DNA of 57,975 nucleotides from Amycolatopsis sp. MtRt-6 (GTDB lineage Bacteria; Actinomycetota; Actinomycetes; Mycobacteriales; Pseudonocardiaceae), in the NCBI RefSeq assembly GCF_017308975.1, contig NZ_JADWPD010000049.1, positions 1-57,975 of the forward strand, read 5' to 3'. Of the stretch, positions 26,983-34,839 are shown piece after piece. Position numbers and translations under genes: made by a program. The first letter of the stretch is position 1; every line of letters begins with the position of its first letter. The notes below the pieces were generated by a model. That model was not told the DNA's origin. It worked only from the letters and a program-made list of their open reading frames with translations, and did not search any database.

Positions 26983-27315
26983 CCACGCAAGCCGCCTCCC
27001 CAGTCACACGTGATGCCCCGCCAGTCACGCGAGATGCCTCCCCAGTCACGTGAGATGCCTCCCCAGTCACGTGAGATGCCTCCCCGGTCACGTGAGATGC
27101 CCCGCCAAGCACGCGAATCCCGCCTCCAGGTACGCGAGTTCCGGTCCCCAGCACGCGAGTTCCGCCCGCGATCACACGAGTTCTGACCACGCGAGTCGCG
27201 TGTACTTGAGCGGTCGGCTCGCGTACTTGGACAGTCGGTTCGCGTGCTTGGGCGGGCATCTCGCGTGATTGGCGGGGTATCTCGCGTGATTGGGCGGGTA
27301 TCTCGGGGTCAGGTG
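26981..27315. repeat. 21-bp repeat array with central dyad
   Basis: The whole space between tetR and kptA is an array. Cores of type CACGCGAG/CACGTGAG begin at 26984, 27005, 27026, 27047, 27068, 27089, 27110, 27131, 27152 and 27173 (exactly 21 apart). A further core at 27188 forms a dyad (CACGCGAGTCGCGTG, 27188-27202). Beyond it the cores appear in reverse (CTCGCGTG type) at 27218, 27239, 27260, 27281 and 27302, again every 21. Units near 27022-27105 are almost identical; outer ones are diverged. No gene is seen in it. Confidence 0.9.
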
Positions 27316-27842
27316 AGGTGGGTCAGGTAGGGCGGGGGGACCGAGGCGGTCAGCCAGACTCCGTTGGCGCTCACCTGGAACGCGTGACCGGCCGCGGCCA
27401 TCGCGGCCGCGTCGATGCGGAGGATCACCGGCTTTCCGCGGCGGGCGCCGACCGTCCGGGCCGTCTCCGGGGTTGCCGACAGGTGGACCGCGTGGCGGTT
27501 CATCGGGCGCAGGCCCTCGCGGAAGATCGCGTCGAGGTACTTCGCCACCGTGCCGTGGTACAGCACGTGCGGTGGCGGCGCGTCCGGCAGGCCCAGCTCG
27601 ACCGTGACGCTGTGGCCCTGGCTCGCGCGGATGCGCGTGCCCGTTTCGTCGTACGCGAAACGGCGCTTGTTGTTCTTCTCGACGACTTCGTCGAGTTCCT
27701 CGCGGGTGATCGACAGTGCGCGCACGAGGGTGTCGACCGCGACCCAGCCGCCGGGGGCGAGGGTCAGGCCGAGGGCGGCGGGGTCGTGGCGCAGGTGCCG
27801 CGCCAGCCGCTTCGAGAGGCGGATCACTTCTTGTTCGTTCAT
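27309..27842 (-). CDS. kptA: RNA 2'-phosphotransferase KptA/Tpt1
   Basis: 177 residues. The N-terminal winged-helix part has LSKRLARHLRHDP and GWVAVDTLV; the C-terminal ADP-ribosyl-transferase-like part has LYHGT, the GLRPMNRHAVHLS block and the expected Arg/His residues. Tpt1 moves a 2'-phosphate from RNA to NAD+. In bacteria, which lack the matching tRNA splicing, its substrate is unresolved; RNA repair or NAD-linked modification has been proposed. It ends inside the repeat array. Confidence 0.92.
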   Translation of the reverse strand: MNEQEVIRLSKRLARHLRHDPAALGLTLAPGGWVAVDTLVRALSITREELDEVVEKNNKRRFAYDETGTRIRASQGHSVTVELGLPDAPPPHVLYHGTVAKYLDAIFREGLRPMNRHAVHLSATPETARTVGARRGKPVILRIDAAAMAAAGHAFQVSANGVWLTASVPPPYLTHLT

Positions 27843-27876
27843 TGCCTCCTCAGCATCCTCCCCGCGCGCAACTCCT

Positions 27877-28338
27877 TTAGATGCCGCCCTCGACCGCGGG
27901 ACGCAGTTTGCTCGCGCCCGGCCCGAAGCGGGCCAGCTCGTCGTCGTTGTTGTACAGCGCGCAGCTGCGCAGGGACAGGCACCCGCAGCCGACGCAGCCG
28001 GTGAGCCGGTCGCGAAGGCGTTGCAGGGCGTCGATCCGGGCGTCGAGCTCGTGCTGCCAGTCGCGGGACAGGCGCGCCCAGTCCGCCTTCGTGGGGGCGT
28101 GGTCTTCCGGCAGCGTCGCCAGCGCCGAGCTGATGTCCTCGAGCGAGAGCCCGACCCGTTGTGCGGCGCGGATGAACGCGATCCGGCGCAGCACCGAACG
28201 CGCGTAGCGGCGCTGGTTGCCCGCCGAGCGCTCCGAACTGATCAGCCCCTTCTCCTCGTAGAACCGCAATGCCGTGTGCGGAACCCCGCTGCGTTCCGCC
28301 ACCTGTCCGATGCTGAGATGTTCAGCGAGCCTGGTCAC
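27877..28338 (-). CDS. soxR: Redox-sensing MerR-family activator SoxR
   Basis: 153 residues from GTG 28338. The MerR HTH opens LSIGQVAERSGVPHTALRFYEEKGL. The C-terminus carries the [2Fe-2S] ligand motif CVGCGCLSLRSC (C-x2-C-x-C-x5-C), diagnostic for SoxR. In actinomycetes SoxR answers to redox-active compounds rather than superoxide in general. A SoxR box lies in the 53-bp gap to the divergent transketolase gene, and TAACCT stands 6 nt before this GTG, suggesting a leaderless transcript. Confidence 0.93.
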   Translation of the reverse strand: MTRLAEHLSIGQVAERSGVPHTALRFYEEKGLISSERSAGNQRRYARSVLRRIAFIRAAQRVGLSLEDISSALATLPEDHAPTKADWARLSRDWQHELDARIDALQRLRDRLTGCVGCGCLSLRSCALYNNDDELARFGPGASKLRPAVEGGI

Positions 28339-28353
28339 CCGGCCAGGTTATCC

Positions 28354-28376
28354 TTGACTTCGAGTTTAGTCGAGGT
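28354..28376. promoter_or_regulatory. SoxR box
   Basis: TTGACTTCGAG-TTTA-GTCGAGGT: an imperfect palindrome centred on TTTA that begins with a -35-like TTGACT, as in Streptomyces SoxR boxes (TTGACYTCAAG...CTTGAGGT). It sits 16 bases before the transketolase ATG. Confidence 0.7.
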
Positions 28377-28391
28377 TGCATCGTCGGATGC

Positions 28392-29084
28392 ATGACCACT
28401 GTGACCGAACCGGGCTACGCCGACCTGCCCCGGCTGATCTCCCTGATGACCGGCGACGAAAAACACCACGCTGCCGCGGAGTCCACATTGGACGTCCTGT
28501 GGGTGCTCTACGACCGGGTGCTCGACGTCACGCCCGCGAACTTCCGCGAGCCCGGCCGCGACCGTTTCCTGCTGTCCAAAGGGCACGGGCCGATGGCGTA
28601 CTACGCCGTGCTCACCGCGAAAGGCTTCATCGCCGAAGCGGAGCTGGCGACGTGGGCCGACGCGGTGTCGCGGCTGGGCCACCACCCCGACCGCCGCCGC
28701 GTTCCCGGCGTCGAAATCTCCAGCGGGTCGCTCGGCCACGGCCTGCCGATCGCGTTCGGCACCGCGCTCGGCCTGCGCGCCCGCGGCCTGACGCACGCGA
28801 AAGTCGTGACCCTCGTCGGCGACGCCGAGCTCGACGAGGGCTCGAACCACGAGGCGATCGTCGTCGCGGCGCGCGAGGGCCTGGAAAACCTGACCACCGT
28901 GGTGATCGACAACCAGTCGTCGACGCGCGGCTGGCCCGACGGCCTCGCCCGCCGCTTCGCCGTCGAAGGCTGGGAGGCCCGCACGGTGTCCGGCCGCGAC
29001 CACGACGCGCTGTACGACGCCTTCACCGCCCCTCACCCCGGCCGGCCGCTCGCCGTGGTCGCCGTCGTCGAACCGAAGGAGTGA
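28392..29084 (+). CDS. Transketolase, N-terminal (TPP-binding) subunit
   Basis: 230 residues matching the TPP-binding half of split transketolases: LSKGHGPMAYYAVL, SSGSLGHGLPIAFGTAL and the TPP/metal motif GDAELDEGSNHEA...VVIDNQ. The E1 half needs the partner encoded next. Start ATG 28392 follows the SoxR box. A pathway cannot be named; central pentose metabolism normally uses a one-piece enzyme, so this pair may serve a stress or secondary pathway. Confidence 0.9.
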   Translation: MTTVTEPGYADLPRLISLMTGDEKHHAAAESTLDVLWVLYDRVLDVTPANFREPGRDRFLLSKGHGPMAYYAVLTAKGFIAEAELATWADAVSRLGHHPDRRRVPGVEISSGSLGHGLPIAFGTALGLRARGLTHAKVVTLVGDAELDEGSNHEAIVVAAREGLENLTTVVIDNQSSTRGWPDGLARRFAVEGWEARTVSGRDHDALYDAFTAPHPGRPLAVVAVVEPKE

Positions 29085-29086
29085 AC

Positions 29087-29980
29087 ATGCTGCCGATGCG
29101 GGAAACCTTCCTCGCCGCCACCGAACGAATCGTCGACGCCGACCCGGACGTCGCGGTCGTGCTGGCCGACATCTCGGCCGCGCAGCTCGCCGACGTCGCG
29201 CGGCGGCACCCGGACCGGGTGATCAACGTCGGGATCCGCGAGCAGCTGCTGGTCAGCACGGGCGCCGGCCTGGCGCTGGCGGGACTGCGGCCGATCGTGC
29301 ACACGTTCCCGTCGTTCCTGGTCGAGCGCGCCTTCGAGCAGATCAAGCTGGACTTCTCGCACCAGGAGGTGGGCGGGGTCCTGGTGTCGTGGGGAGCGTC
29401 GTACGACATGTCGACGGCGGGGCGCACGCACCAGTCCCCGGGCGACGTCGCGCTGATCGATTCGCTGCCGGGCTGGACGGTCCACGTGCCGGGCCACCCG
29501 GCGGAGGCCGAACGCCACCTGCTGGAGTCGATCCCCGGCGACGGCCGTGTCTACCTGCGGCTTTCGGCGCAGGAAAACGCTTCCCCACACCTGGGGGTGG
29601 GTTTCACCCGGGTGCGGCAGGGGTCTCGCGGCGTCGTGGTGGCGGTGGGCCCGGTGCTGGACCGCGTGCTGCGAGCGACGGCGGGCCTGGACGTGACGGT
29701 GCTGTACGCGTCGACGATCCGCCCGTTCGACGGAGCCGGCCTGCGTTCGGCGGTGCTTTCGTCGGCGGCTTCGGTGGTGCTGGTGGAGCCGTACCTGGCG
29801 GGGACGTCGGCGGCGTGGGTGGCGGAGGCGCTTTCGGACGTGCCGCACCGGCTGCGGTCGCTGGGCGTCCGGCGGGACGCGGAGGTCAGGATGTACGGCG
29901 GGATCGCGGACCACGATCTGGCGCACGGCCTGGACGCGGGGTCGCTCGGGCTGTCGATCAGGGAGTTCCTGGGGGAGTAG
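29087..29980 (+). CDS. Transketolase, C-terminal subunit
   Basis: 297 residues from ATG 29087 with AAGGAG 5 bases before it. The pyrimidine-binding domain is seen in DISAAQL...RVINVGIREQLLVSTGAGLALAG, with the catalytic glutamate in GIREQ. A transketolase C domain follows (VVVAVGPVLDRVLRA...). It forms a heteromer with the upstream subunit. Its 3' end overlaps the convergent membrane-protein gene by 23 bases. Confidence 0.9.
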   Translation: MLPMRETFLAATERIVDADPDVAVVLADISAAQLADVARRHPDRVINVGIREQLLVSTGAGLALAGLRPIVHTFPSFLVERAFEQIKLDFSHQEVGGVLVSWGASYDMSTAGRTHQSPGDVALIDSLPGWTVHVPGHPAEAERHLLESIPGDGRVYLRLSAQENASPHLGVGFTRVRQGSRGVVVAVGPVLDRVLRATAGLDVTVLYASTIRPFDGAGLRSAVLSSAASVVLVEPYLAGTSAAWVAEALSDVPHRLRSLGVRRDAEVRMYGGIADHDLAHGLDAGSLGLSIREFLGE

Positions 29981-31091
29981 GAGCGGTGCCGCCGGTGCTG
30001 GGGGTACCGGCGGCGGGGTGTTCGTAGCGGACGTTCGCATTCTTCCGCCGCTCGAGGATCGCCATCAGTTTCCGGTTGTTCCACCGTTCTTCGACCGTGT
30101 TCATCGGCAGCTTCACGTGCAGGCTTTCGTAGAGCTTGAACCGGTTCAGGTCGAGCACCGTGCCGACGATCGCCATGTAGTGGTCGGCCGCGGCGACCGA
30201 GGAACGGTAGGCGATCCACGCGAGCAGGTACGGCGCCAGCGCGACGAACAGCCACCAACCGTCCAAAAGAAGGCAGGCAGCGGTTTCAGCGGTGACGATC
30301 AGCGCGACCACGCACAGCCGCACCGCGGTGTCGAGCTGCTGGCGTGCATCCTGGAGATAGCCGACGTGCTCCGGGGGCGCGATCAAGGCGACGTGCGGCG
30401 CGGTCAGGATCGCGTCGAGCCCGTATTGCGAGCCGATGGTGTCTTCCCCCGAGCGCAGCGCGTTGCCGAGCCGGGTCGGCATCACCCGCGAGGCCTCGGG
30501 GTAGCGGTCGAAGGCGATGTCGGCCGCGGCCGAAGCGGCGTGCAGCCCGGTGACCGCATGGGCTTTGTCGTCGGCGAGCTGCCCGGTCAGCGCCTGCTCC
30601 AGCCGATCCGGCGCCCAGGACCGGGGATCTCCCTGGTGTTTCTTGTTCTTCGCGCGCTTTTCCTCGTACCTGGCCACCAGCTGGCCCAGCAGGATTTCGT
30701 CTCGTGCGGCGGCCAGTTTCGCGTAGCGGCGGTGCAGTTTGGAGCGCCGCTTGCGGTGGTGAGTGATCGCTCGCCGCAGGAGGATGCGCGAGAGCCACGA
30801 ACTTCCCCAGTAGCCCTCGAGAAGCCGGGTCATGCCCAGCTGGAGCGGGTGCAGGAACAAGGCGAACATCGTGGTGGTCAGGACCAGCCACACCGCGCCG
30901 GCCAGGTTGATGCCCGCGAGGCGGTGCACCATCAGCCGCAGGTCCGGGGCGGCCTTCCAGGCGTCACTGGTCACCAGGGCGGTGGTCCACGCGGTGAGGA
31001 AGAGCGCGGGCACCACGCTGACGACGTTGAAGTAGCGACCGATCCGTCCGGCCAGGTCGAGGGCGACCGCCGGAAGTGAGGGGCTCGCCAT
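29958..31091 (-). CDS. Conserved membrane protein with charged cytosolic loop, 377 aa
   Basis: Not recognised as a named family. Four hydrophobic segments lie near residues 20-40, 55-85, 260-282 and 285-305. Between the pairs is a long charged region (about 110-180) rich in Arg/Lys (HHRKRRSKLHRRY, YEEKRAKNKKH) and likely helical. A Pro/Gly/Thr-rich tail ends the protein. It starts 8 bases after the zinc-ribbon gene, so the two form an operon. Confidence 0.7.
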   Translation of the reverse strand: MASPSLPAVALDLAGRIGRYFNVVSVVPALFLTAWTTALVTSDAWKAAPDLRLMVHRLAGINLAGAVWLVLTTTMFALFLHPLQLGMTRLLEGYWGSSWLSRILLRRAITHHRKRRSKLHRRYAKLAAARDEILLGQLVARYEEKRAKNKKHQGDPRSWAPDRLEQALTGQLADDKAHAVTGLHAASAAADIAFDRYPEASRVMPTRLGNALRSGEDTIGSQYGLDAILTAPHVALIAPPEHVGYLQDARQQLDTAVRLCVVALIVTAETAACLLLDGWWLFVALAPYLLAWIAYRSSVAAADHYMAIVGTVLDLNRFKLYESLHVKLPMNTVEERWNNRKLMAILERRKNANVRYEHPAAGTPSTGGTAPTPPGTP

Positions 31092-31099
31092 CGCCGCGC

Positions 31100-31294
31100 C
31101 TAGCCGCGCATCTCGTCGACGTACTCTTCACAGACCGGGCACCAGTCCCGGTCGCCCTCCCGCCGGACGAGGTTGCCGCACTGCGGGCAGGTCTGCCCGG
31201 CTCGGCGGCGCCGGTGGCCGGGAAGCGTCGGCGGGGGATTGGTCGTCAGCTGCGTGATCCGGCGAACGAAACGCAATCTTCGCATCCGCCTCAC
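31100..31294 (-). CDS. Small zinc-ribbon protein, 64 aa
   Basis: A very basic N-terminus (VRRMRRLRFVRR) precedes two CxxC knuckles, TCPQCGNLV and DWCPVCEEY, which form a zinc ribbon. It starts at GTG 31294 behind a GGAGGG site; ATG 31285 is an alternative. Function unknown. Its coupling to the membrane protein downstream suggests the two act together. Confidence 0.65.
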   Translation of the reverse strand: MRRMRRLRFVRRITQLTTNPPPTLPGHRRRRAGQTCPQCGNLVRREGDRDWCPVCEEYVDEMRG

Positions 31295-31359
31295 CCCGCC
31301 CTCCAGGATCCGACCATGTTAGGCCAGCATTCAGGCCCAGTCGAGGTTCGTGGGACGGG

Positions 31360-31962
31360 GTGGGGATGGGGTTTTCGCCCTGGGTGGTGCCCGCCGTGGG
31401 CATCGTGGTCGTGGCTGTGGCCGGGGTGTTCGGGGCGCGGTGGGCCTGGCTGGCCGTCGGGGTGCTCGCCGTCGCCGGGGCCGGGTGGGTGGGACGGCTC
31501 GTGCTGCGGGAGGCGCGGGTCGATAGCGTCACCGGCATGCCATCGATCCGGCCGATCGTGCTCGCCGTCATCCGGCGGGGGGACGCCCTTCTCGTCTTCG
31601 AAGCGCACGACCACGTCAAGGGCCAGACCTTCTGCCGGCCGCTCGGGGGTGGGATCGAGTTCGGGGAAAGCAGCAAGGAAGCTCTCGAGCGGGAATTCCT
31701 CGAAGAACTCGGCGCCGCGATCACCGTCGGCAGGCGGCTCGGCGTGCTCGAGAACGTCTTCACCTGGCAGGACCGGCCCGGGCACGAGATCGCCTTCGTC
31801 TTCGCCGCCGAGTTCGCCGACCCGAGCCGGTACGAGTGCGACGAGATGAAAATCCTCGACGAACCCGCCAGCGCGCGGTGGGTCGACCTCGCCGAGTTCC
31901 GCGACCGCCGCAAGATCCTTTACCCCGAAGGGCTCATCGAACTCCTCTCAGCGGATCAGTGA
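31360..31962 (+). CDS. Nudix hydrolase with N-terminal membrane segment
   Basis: The Nudix box is clear: GGGIEFGESSKEALEREFLEELGA, read as G-x5-E-x7-REFLEELG. From ATG 31360 the protein has ~200 residues with about two hydrophobic helices (residues 8-50) before the catalytic fold. ATG 31537 would give a plain soluble enzyme of ~141 residues. GC3 stays high in the hydrophobic part, so I favour the longer form. Likely a nucleotide-diphosphate hydrolase. Overlaps the convergent gene by 15 bases. Confidence 0.8.
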   Translation: MGMGFSPWVVPAVGIVVVAVAGVFGARWAWLAVGVLAVAGAGWVGRLVLREARVDSVTGMPSIRPIVLAVIRRGDALLVFEAHDHVKGQTFCRPLGGGIEFGESSKEALEREFLEELGAAITVGRRLGVLENVFTWQDRPGHEIAFVFAAEFADPSRYECDEMKILDEPASARWVDLAEFRDRRKILYPEGLIELLSADQ

Positions 31963-32490
31963 CCGCGTGGTGGGGATCAACTCCGAAGACGAAGCCGAGG
32001 CGGCGCGGCTGAACCACACCGAGAACGGCCCGTCGGTGCGCACCGGCAGCTGCGGGAAGGTGTTCGGAGACGGCTCCGTCTCGAACGCCGCGAACGCGGA
32101 CTCCGGTGGGGGCGTGGGCGAAGAGATCGTCACGTGCAGACCCGCGCCCGGTGGTGGCGCCGCCAGGCCGCGACGGACCGGGCGCAGCAACAGCACGTTG
32201 TCGGAGTCGACCATCGTCGCGTTCGCCGCTGCCCGGTGGGCCTTCCAGACCGGGCCGGAGTAGAACCGCTCCAGCGCCTCCTTGCGCGCCTCCATCGAGC
32301 GGAACCCGCGCAGCCACACGAACTCGTCCGGCGAAGCCCGCGAGCGGAACAACCCGAACAAGTGCGCGCCCGCGGCCTCCTGCGGCTCGACGAACTCGCG
32401 CTCGAACAACTCGATCAGCTCGTCGCGCCGCCCCGGGTGCAGGGTGTAGCGACGAAGCTCCAGGACGGTTTCGAAGTCGGAAGCAGTCAT
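31948..32490 (-). CDS. NIPSNAP-family protein
   Basis: 180 residues from ATG 32490. The N-terminal half is a typical NIPSNAP dimeric alpha/beta-barrel: VLELRRYTLHPGRRDELIELFE, then HLFGLFRS and FVWLRGFRSMEAR. The C-terminal part (LHVTISSPTPPPESAFAAFE...) repeats a weaker half-barrel, so it may be a two-domain form. Function unknown; relatives are stress or vesicle proteins and quinone-type monooxygenase relatives. Confidence 0.75.
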   Translation of the reverse strand: MTASDFETVLELRRYTLHPGRRDELIELFEREFVEPQEAAGAHLFGLFRSRASPDEFVWLRGFRSMEARKEALERFYSGPVWKAHRAAANATMVDSDNVLLLRPVRRGLAAPPPGAGLHVTISSPTPPPESAFAAFETEPSPNTFPQLPVRTDGPFSVWFSRAASASSSELIPTTRSLIR

Positions 32491-32527
32491 GCCGCGAACG
32501 CTAGCGGCCACCACCGACAAAAACGGA

Positions 32528-33700
32528 TCAGCGGAACGCCGCGAGCCCCGTGACCGCCTGTCCGAGTGACAGCGCGTGCATCTCCTCGGTGCCTTCGTAC
32601 GTCAGCACCGTCTCGAGGTTCGCCATGTGCCGCATCACCGGGTACTCCAGGGAAATCCCGTTGGCGCCCAGCATCGAGCGCGCCGTCCGGGCCACGTCCA
32701 GCGCCGACCGGACGTTCGCCATCTTCCCGAAGCTGACGTGGTTGTGGTGCAGGGCGCCGGCGTCTTTCAGACGCCCGATCTGCAGCGCCACCAGCCCGGC
32801 GCGGTTGACCTCGACGACCAGGTCGGCGAGCTTGTGCTGGGTCAGCTGGAACCCGGCGAGCGGCTTCCCGAACTGCGACCGCGAAAGCGTGTACTCCAAC
32901 GCGGCTTCGTAGCACGCGCGCGCCGCGCCCACGACGCCGAACAGGATCCCGTAGCGCGCCTCGTTCAAGCACGACAACGGCCCACGCAGGCCGCGGACCT
33001 CGGGGAACGCCGCCGACGCGGGCAGCCGGACGCCGTCGAGCACCAGTTCCGCCGTCAACGACGCCCGCAGCGACAGCTTGTGCTTGACCTCGTTCGCGGT
33101 GAAGCCCGGGGTCGACGTCGGGACGACGAAGCCGCGGATCCCGTCGTCGGTCTGCGCCCAGACGACGGCGACGTCGGCGACGGTTCCGTTGGTGATCCAC
33201 ATCTTCGTGCCCGACAGCACCCAGTCGGCGCCGTCGCGCACCGCGCGTGTCCGCATCGAGCCCGGGTCGCTGCCCGCGTCCGGCTCGGTCAGCCCGAAGC
33301 AGCCCAGCGCCTCGCCGGTCGCCATCCGCGGCAGCCACTCCTGCCGCTGCTCTTCGCTGCCCCACTTGTGGATCGCGTACATCGCCAGCGACCCCTGCAC
33401 CGAGACGAAGCTGCGCAGCCCGGAGTCGACGGCCTCGAGCTCGCGGCAGGCGATGCCGTAGGCGACGGCGCTGGTGCCGGCGCAGCCATAGCCCTCCAGG
33501 TGCATGCCGAGCAGGCCGAGCGAGCCGAAGCCCTTCGCCAGCTCCGCGGCAGGGAGCGCGCCCGTTTCGTACCAGCCGGCGACGTGGTCCAGCAGGTTGT
33601 CCTTCGCGTACGCGCGGACGGCGTCGCGGATGGCGCGTTCGTCCTCGGCGAGCCCGGCGTCGAGGTCGAGGAAGTCGTGCGGGTCAGGGGCACTGCTCAT
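32528..33700 (-). CDS. Acyl-CoA dehydrogenase, glutaryl-CoA dehydrogenase type
   Basis: 390 residues. Blocks match glutaryl-CoA dehydrogenase better than other family members: GLRSFVSVQGSLAMYAIHKWGSEEQR, LGCFGLTEPDAGSDPGSM, LNEARYGILFG and the catalytic glutamate in TYEGTEEMHALSLGQAVTG. It would oxidise and decarboxylate glutaryl-CoA (lysine/tryptophan breakdown) with FAD. The ATG overlaps the stop of a 26-codon upstream ORF. Confidence 0.85.
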   Translation of the reverse strand: MSSAPDPHDFLDLDAGLAEDERAIRDAVRAYAKDNLLDHVAGWYETGALPAAELAKGFGSLGLLGMHLEGYGCAGTSAVAYGIACRELEAVDSGLRSFVSVQGSLAMYAIHKWGSEEQRQEWLPRMATGEALGCFGLTEPDAGSDPGSMRTRAVRDGADWVLSGTKMWITNGTVADVAVVWAQTDDGIRGFVVPTSTPGFTANEVKHKLSLRASLTAELVLDGVRLPASAAFPEVRGLRGPLSCLNEARYGILFGVVGAARACYEAALEYTLSRSQFGKPLAGFQLTQHKLADLVVEVNRAGLVALQIGRLKDAGALHHNHVSFGKMANVRSALDVARTARSMLGANGISLEYPVMRHMANLETVLTYEGTEEMHALSLGQAVTGLAAFR

Positions 33701-33777
33701 GCGCGCACCTCGCTGGCGCTCGGCGCGGCCTGAGCCCGGAGCGCAGTGTTGAATGATTCGTTCGCAGGCTCACTCAT
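33697..33777 (-). CDS. Upstream ORF (26 aa) coupled to the acyl-CoA dehydrogenase
   Basis: ATG 33777 begins MSEPANESFNTALRAQ and runs 26 codons to a TGA that overlaps the dehydrogenase ATG (ATGA). The first 14 residues resemble the ORF before trpC (VSDLASESVSTRPR). Either a short leader that couples translation or a dispersed sequence carried with the start region. Confidence 0.45.
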   Translation of the reverse strand: MSEPANESFNTALRAQAAPSASEVRA

Positions 33778-33825
33778 GAGGACTCCCGGTGGACGCGTCG
33801 ATGCGGCCACCGCAGGAAACCACAG

Positions 33826-34002
33826 TCAGGCGTCTGTTCTCCGCGTGGCGTTCGTCACGCGGGCGGCAGACGTGCCGGGCGTGCACCGGGACCGGACCTG
33901 CTGCCGCGGGATCAGCAGCTCGCTGAACTGCGGGAACGGCACGCTTTCGATGTCGTCGCGCCAGGCGTGCAGCATCTGGGACAGCAGATCGTCCTCGGCC
34001 AT
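33826..34002 (-). CDS. Small hypothetical protein, 58 aa
   Basis: ATG 34002 with a strong GGGAGGCGAAG site. The peptide opens MAEDDLLSQMLHAWRDDIES and continues PFPQFSELLIPRQQ before a basic, threonine-rich tail with one cysteine. No family recognised. The good ribosome site and charged helical start favour a real gene. It is divergent from hisH. Confidence 0.55.
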   Translation of the reverse strand: MAEDDLLSQMLHAWRDDIESVPFPQFSELLIPRQQVRSRCTPGTSAARVTNATRRTDA

Positions 34003-34163
34003 CTTCGCCTCCCTGGCGTCCGGTCGTGCCGGGCTGAGCGCACACGATCGGGTGACTTGATACCCGGTGCGGGGACCGCTCAAACGGGGTTCTCCAAGAT
34101 TTTTCCGGCCGTCGACCACTGTGTGGCAGGCCCTATTCGTTCGAGTGTGCCGGGGCCTGCGGC

Positions 34164-34169
34164 TACGCT
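34164..34169 (+). promoter_or_regulatory. -10 element for leaderless hisH mRNA
   Basis: TACGCT, then 7 bases, then GTG 34177; no ribosome site. Confidence 0.55.
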
Positions 34170-34176
34170 GGGTGGC

Positions 34177-34803
34177 GTGTCTCGTGTGGTGATCCTCGAC
34201 TACGGTTCCGGCAACCTCCGCTCCGCCGAACGCGCCGTCGCGCGCGCCGGGGCCGACGTCGAGGTCACCGCCGACCCGCATGCCGCCGTCGAAGCCGACG
34301 GCCTGGTCGTGCCCGGTGTCGGCGCCTACTCCGCCTGCATGGCGGGGCTGCTGGACGTGCAGGGGCACCGGATCATCGGCAAGCGCCTCGCCGGCGGGCG
34401 GCCGGTGCTCGGCATCTGCGTCGGCATGCAGATCCTCTTCTCCCGCGGCGTCGAGCACGGCGAGGAGACCGAGGGCACCGGCGAGTGGCCCGGCGTCGTC
34501 GACCGGCTGCACGCCGACGTCCTGCCGCACATGGGGTGGAACACCGTGCGCGCGCCGGCGGACTCGCAGCTGTTCGCCGGGCTCGACCCGGCCGAGCGGT
34601 TCTACTTCGTGCACTCCTACGCCGCGCGCAAGTGGGAGCTCGACGGCCTGGCCGGGCAGGAGCCGAAGGTCACCTGGGCGCACCACGGCGAGGACTTCGT
34701 CGCCGCGGTGGAGAACGGCCCGCTGTGGGCCACCCAGTTCCACCCGGAGAAGTCGGGCGACGCCGGGGCGCACCTGCTGCGCAACTGGCTGGCGACCCTC
34801 TGA
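34177..34803 (+). CDS. hisH: Imidazole glycerol phosphate synthase, glutaminase subunit
   Basis: 208 residues. Class I glutamine amidotransferase: C81 in LGICVGMQILF and H189/E191 in QFHPEKSGD form the triad. It hands ammonia to HisF, encoded 8 kb downstream rather than next door. GTG start fixed by the promoter spacing. priA follows after 36 bases. Confidence 0.96.
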   Translation: MSRVVILDYGSGNLRSAERAVARAGADVEVTADPHAAVEADGLVVPGVGAYSACMAGLLDVQGHRIIGKRLAGGRPVLGICVGMQILFSRGVEHGEETEGTGEWPGVVDRLHADVLPHMGWNTVRAPADSQLFAGLDPAERFYFVHSYAARKWELDGLAGQEPKVTWAHHGEDFVAAVENGPLWATQFHPEKSGDAGAHLLRNWLATL

Positions 34804-34826
34804 CCGGGTGATCCGGGGCTCCGCCC

Positions 34827-34832
34827 TAGAGT
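34827..34832 (+). promoter_or_regulatory. -10 element for priA
   Basis: TAGAGT, 7 bases, then GTG 34840. Gives priA its own start besides read-through from hisH. Confidence 0.45.
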
Positions 34833-34839
34833 TACCCGC

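Noticed and set aside
26960..27259. 99-codon minus-strand ORF with repeated ASHVTGE units
   Set aside because: Its 7-residue period only mirrors the 21-bp DNA array; no ribosome site.
26981..27315. CRISPR array
   Set aside because: Units are 21 bp with no unique spacers, they reverse orientation midway, and no cas gene is present.
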